Source of the DNA: Eubacteriales Family XIII. Incertae Sedis bacterium
Lineage (GTDB): Bacteria > Bacillota > Clostridia > Peptostreptococcales > Anaerovoracaceae
Length of the DNA: 6,951 nucleotides
Assembly: GCA_031278255.1 (NCBI GenBank)
Contig: JAITKU010000139.1
Location: 1-6,951 of the forward strand
Direction of reading: 5' to 3'
The notes beneath the pieces were generated by a model. The model was not told the origin of the DNA, did not search any database, and worked only from the letters and a program-made list of their open reading frames with translations. Both the position numbers and the translations under genes were made by a program. How positions within the stretch are numbered: the first letter of the stretch is position 1; each line of letters opens with the position of its first letter. Positions 6,065 through 6,951 of the stretch are shown here, piece by piece.

Positions 6065-6778
6065 ATGAAAGGCAAAAATCCCCAAAGCGGCATGATCAAG
6101 AGTCCCAAGGCACTGCTCGCCATCGCAAAAGCGGAGGCGCTCGGCGATGCCTGTTTTCGCTATATCCTGACGCGCATCAAGCCCGGCGTCACCGAGAACT
6201 CCATCGCGGCGGAGATCGAAAAATTTCTGCGGGACAACGGCTCGCAGGGTCTCGCGTTTCCGACCATCTGCGTTTCCGGCGTCGCATCCAACGAACCGCA
6301 CGGCGTTCCGAGCGACAAGGTGATCGAAAAGGGGGACTTCGTGGTCCTCGATTTCGGCGCGCGCATAGACGGATACTGCGGCGATATGACGCGCACCGTG
6401 GCCGTCGGCGAGGTTTCGAGTATCCAAGAGAATGTGTATGACATCGTACTTCGGGCGCAGGAGGCCGCGATCGCGGTCCTGCGGGAGGGCGTGGGCTGTG
6501 ATTTTGTGGACTACACGGCGCGGGAGATCATCACGAAAGCCGGCTACGGCCCGTATTTCCTGCACGGCACCGGTCACGGCGTCGGGAAAAAGGTACACGA
6601 AAGCCCGCGCTTCAACGCGATGAGCGGCCATGTTCTGGCGGAGGATATGCCCGTCACCGTCGAGCCGGGTATCTACCTCCCGGATAAATTCGGCGTGCGG
6701 ATCGAGGATCTCTTGATCGTCACGAAGTTCGGCGCGGTGAACCTAACGCAGTCCGAGAAGCGCCTGATCGTCCTGTGA
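6065..6778 (+). CDS. M24-family metallopeptidase, stand-alone catalytic domain (Xaa-Pro peptidase/methionine aminopeptidase-like)
   Basis: A 237-residue protein consisting of one pita-bread M24 domain, probably a cytosolic di-metal aminopeptidase or dipeptidase. Metal ligands are visible as VVLDFGARIDGYCGDMTRT (Asp96, Asp107), GTGHGVG (His171), VTVEPGIYLP (Glu200) and VRIEDLLIV (Glu214). NEPHGVPS (His79) and GKKVHESPR (His178) supply the usual substrate-side histidines. IKSPKALLAIAKAEALGDAC and GLAFPTICVSGVASNEPHG resemble Xaa-Pro peptidases (PepP/PepQ-like) more than Map, but those enzymes have an N-terminal creatinase-like domain of over 100 residues that is absent here. The length is that of a methionine aminopeptidase. 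Substrate preference, proline dipeptides or N-terminal Met, cannot be decided from sequence alone. The start at ATG 6065 has an excellent Shine-Dalgarno. All catalytic residues are present, so it is a minimal enzyme rather than a pseudogene. Confidence 0.85.
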   Translation: MKGKNPQSGMIKSPKALLAIAKAEALGDACFRYILTRIKPGVTENSIAAEIEKFLRDNGSQGLAFPTICVSGVASNEPHGVPSDKVIEKGDFVVLDFGARIDGYCGDMTRTVAVGEVSSIQENVYDIVLRAQEAAIAVLREGVGCDFVDYTAREIITKAGYGPYFLHGTGHGVGKKVHESPRFNAMSGHVLAEDMPVTVEPGIYLPDKFGVRIEDLLIVTKFGAVNLTQSEKRLIVL

Positions 6779-6824
6779 TTACACATCCTTTGAAATATGA
6801 ACGGAGCCGAATTTGAACGACGGC

Positions 6825-6888
6825 GTCAGTCTCCCGCCTCTACAGGCGGCGGGTTTCAACTTTCCAAGCTGTCAGTGGCGGGTGCAAC
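6825..6888 (+). repeat. Imperfect direct repeat, second copy lacking the hairpin
   Basis: Unit 1 (6825-6860) begins GTCAGT, contains the CCCGCC/GGCGGG hairpin and ends GGCGGGTTTCAAC. Unit 2 (6871-6888) begins GTCAGT and ends GGCGGGTGCAAC. Unit 2 looks like unit 1 with the internal hairpin segment removed. Confidence 0.5.
6833..6853 (+). terminator. GC hairpin after the M24 peptidase gene (possible terminator or element end)
   Basis: CCCGCC (6833-6838) pairs with GGCGGG (6848-6853) around a 9-nt loop. It is followed by TTTCAACTTT, which is only a broken T-run. It lies 55 bp after the stop of the peptidase gene and could be a weak intrinsic terminator. A hairpin followed by TTTCAA also resembles the subterminal ends of IS200/IS605-type elements; I cannot decide between these. 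Confidence 0.4.
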
Positions 6889-6951
6889 GTTCGGCTTCGC
6901 CTCACTCCTCCGCTCTCTTCGTTCACTTCGCTGTCCCATTTTCCGGCCGCG
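6889..6951. other. TTCG-rich, pyrimidine-biased tract at the right edge
   Basis: Four TTCG tetramers occur within about 40 bp (6890, 6896, 6918 and 6927) in a strongly C/T-biased plus strand. On the minus strand 31 codons are open from the window edge to a TGA at 6858-6856 and would read an Arg/Glu-rich peptide (SERRERRSEAKP). Whether this is the end of a gene beginning beyond the window or non-coding repeat DNA cannot be settled here. Confidence 0.35.

Noticed and set aside
5822..6631. 269-codon minus-strand open frame across the HIT and M24 genes
   Set aside because: It crosses two genes with complete catalytic motifs plus their intergenic gap and ribosome binding site, which argues for a shadow frame.
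6833..6888. Short CRISPR-like array
   Set aside because: There are only two unequal, imperfect units separated by about 10 bp, with no regular repeat-spacer spacing and no cas genes in the window.

Overview
The window is GC-rich chromosomal DNA with bacterial housekeeping genes. It most likely comes from a member of the Clostridia (Bacillota), possibly an uncultured gut-type lineage. The grounds are the Firmicutes-style run prmA-rsmE-mtaB followed by a HIT-family gene, strong Shine-Dalgarno sites, AT-rich sigma-A type promoters in otherwise GC-rich DNA, and a 6S RNA with a Firmicutes-like layout. The taxonomic guess is inference. I see no tRNA, rRNA, CRISPR array or intact mobile element.

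Left part (1-2043): the last 43 codons of an unrecognised gene, then about 200 bp of non-coding DNA with an extended -10 promoter, then a YebC/PmpR/TACO1-family gene (347-1069, +). Convergent to it is an L-asparaginase-like gene (1036-2043, -). The two genes overlap tail to tail by 34 bp.

Middle (2044-2499): an AT-rich divergent control region. It holds a minus-strand promoter for the asparaginase and a plus-strand promoter for a roughly 190-nt structured RNA (about 2263-2453). Its conserved closing-stem sequences, 3' central-bubble hairpin, length and U-tract end identify it as 6S RNA (ssrS), the RNA that sequesters the sigma-A RNA polymerase holoenzyme.

Right part (2500-6778, +): a compact run of translation and RNA-modification genes. 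prmA (ribosomal protein L11 methyltransferase) overlaps rsmE (16S rRNA m3U1498 methyltransferase) by 4 nt, and mtaB (tRNA ms2t6A37 methylthiotransferase) follows after 16 nt. A HIT-family nucleotide hydrolase lies 87 nt on, behind a perfect hairpin and a tandem 12-mer. Last is a stand-alone M24 metallopeptidase that resembles the catalytic domain of Xaa-Pro peptidases without their N-terminal domain. In many Firmicutes prmA-rsmE-mtaB lies behind dnaK-dnaJ; here it lies directly behind the 6S RNA terminator with no obvious promoter of its own.

The final 170 bp (6779-6951) carry a CCCGCC/GGCGGG hairpin, a second imperfect copy of its flanks, and a TTCG-rich tract. This may be a terminator region or the edge of a mobile or repetitive element.

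I found no convincing new multi-gene system. The points most worth a second look are the 6S RNA and its setting, the asparaginase with no visible catalytic lysine, the minimal M24 peptidase, and the repeat structures near 5563-5602 and 6825-6930.
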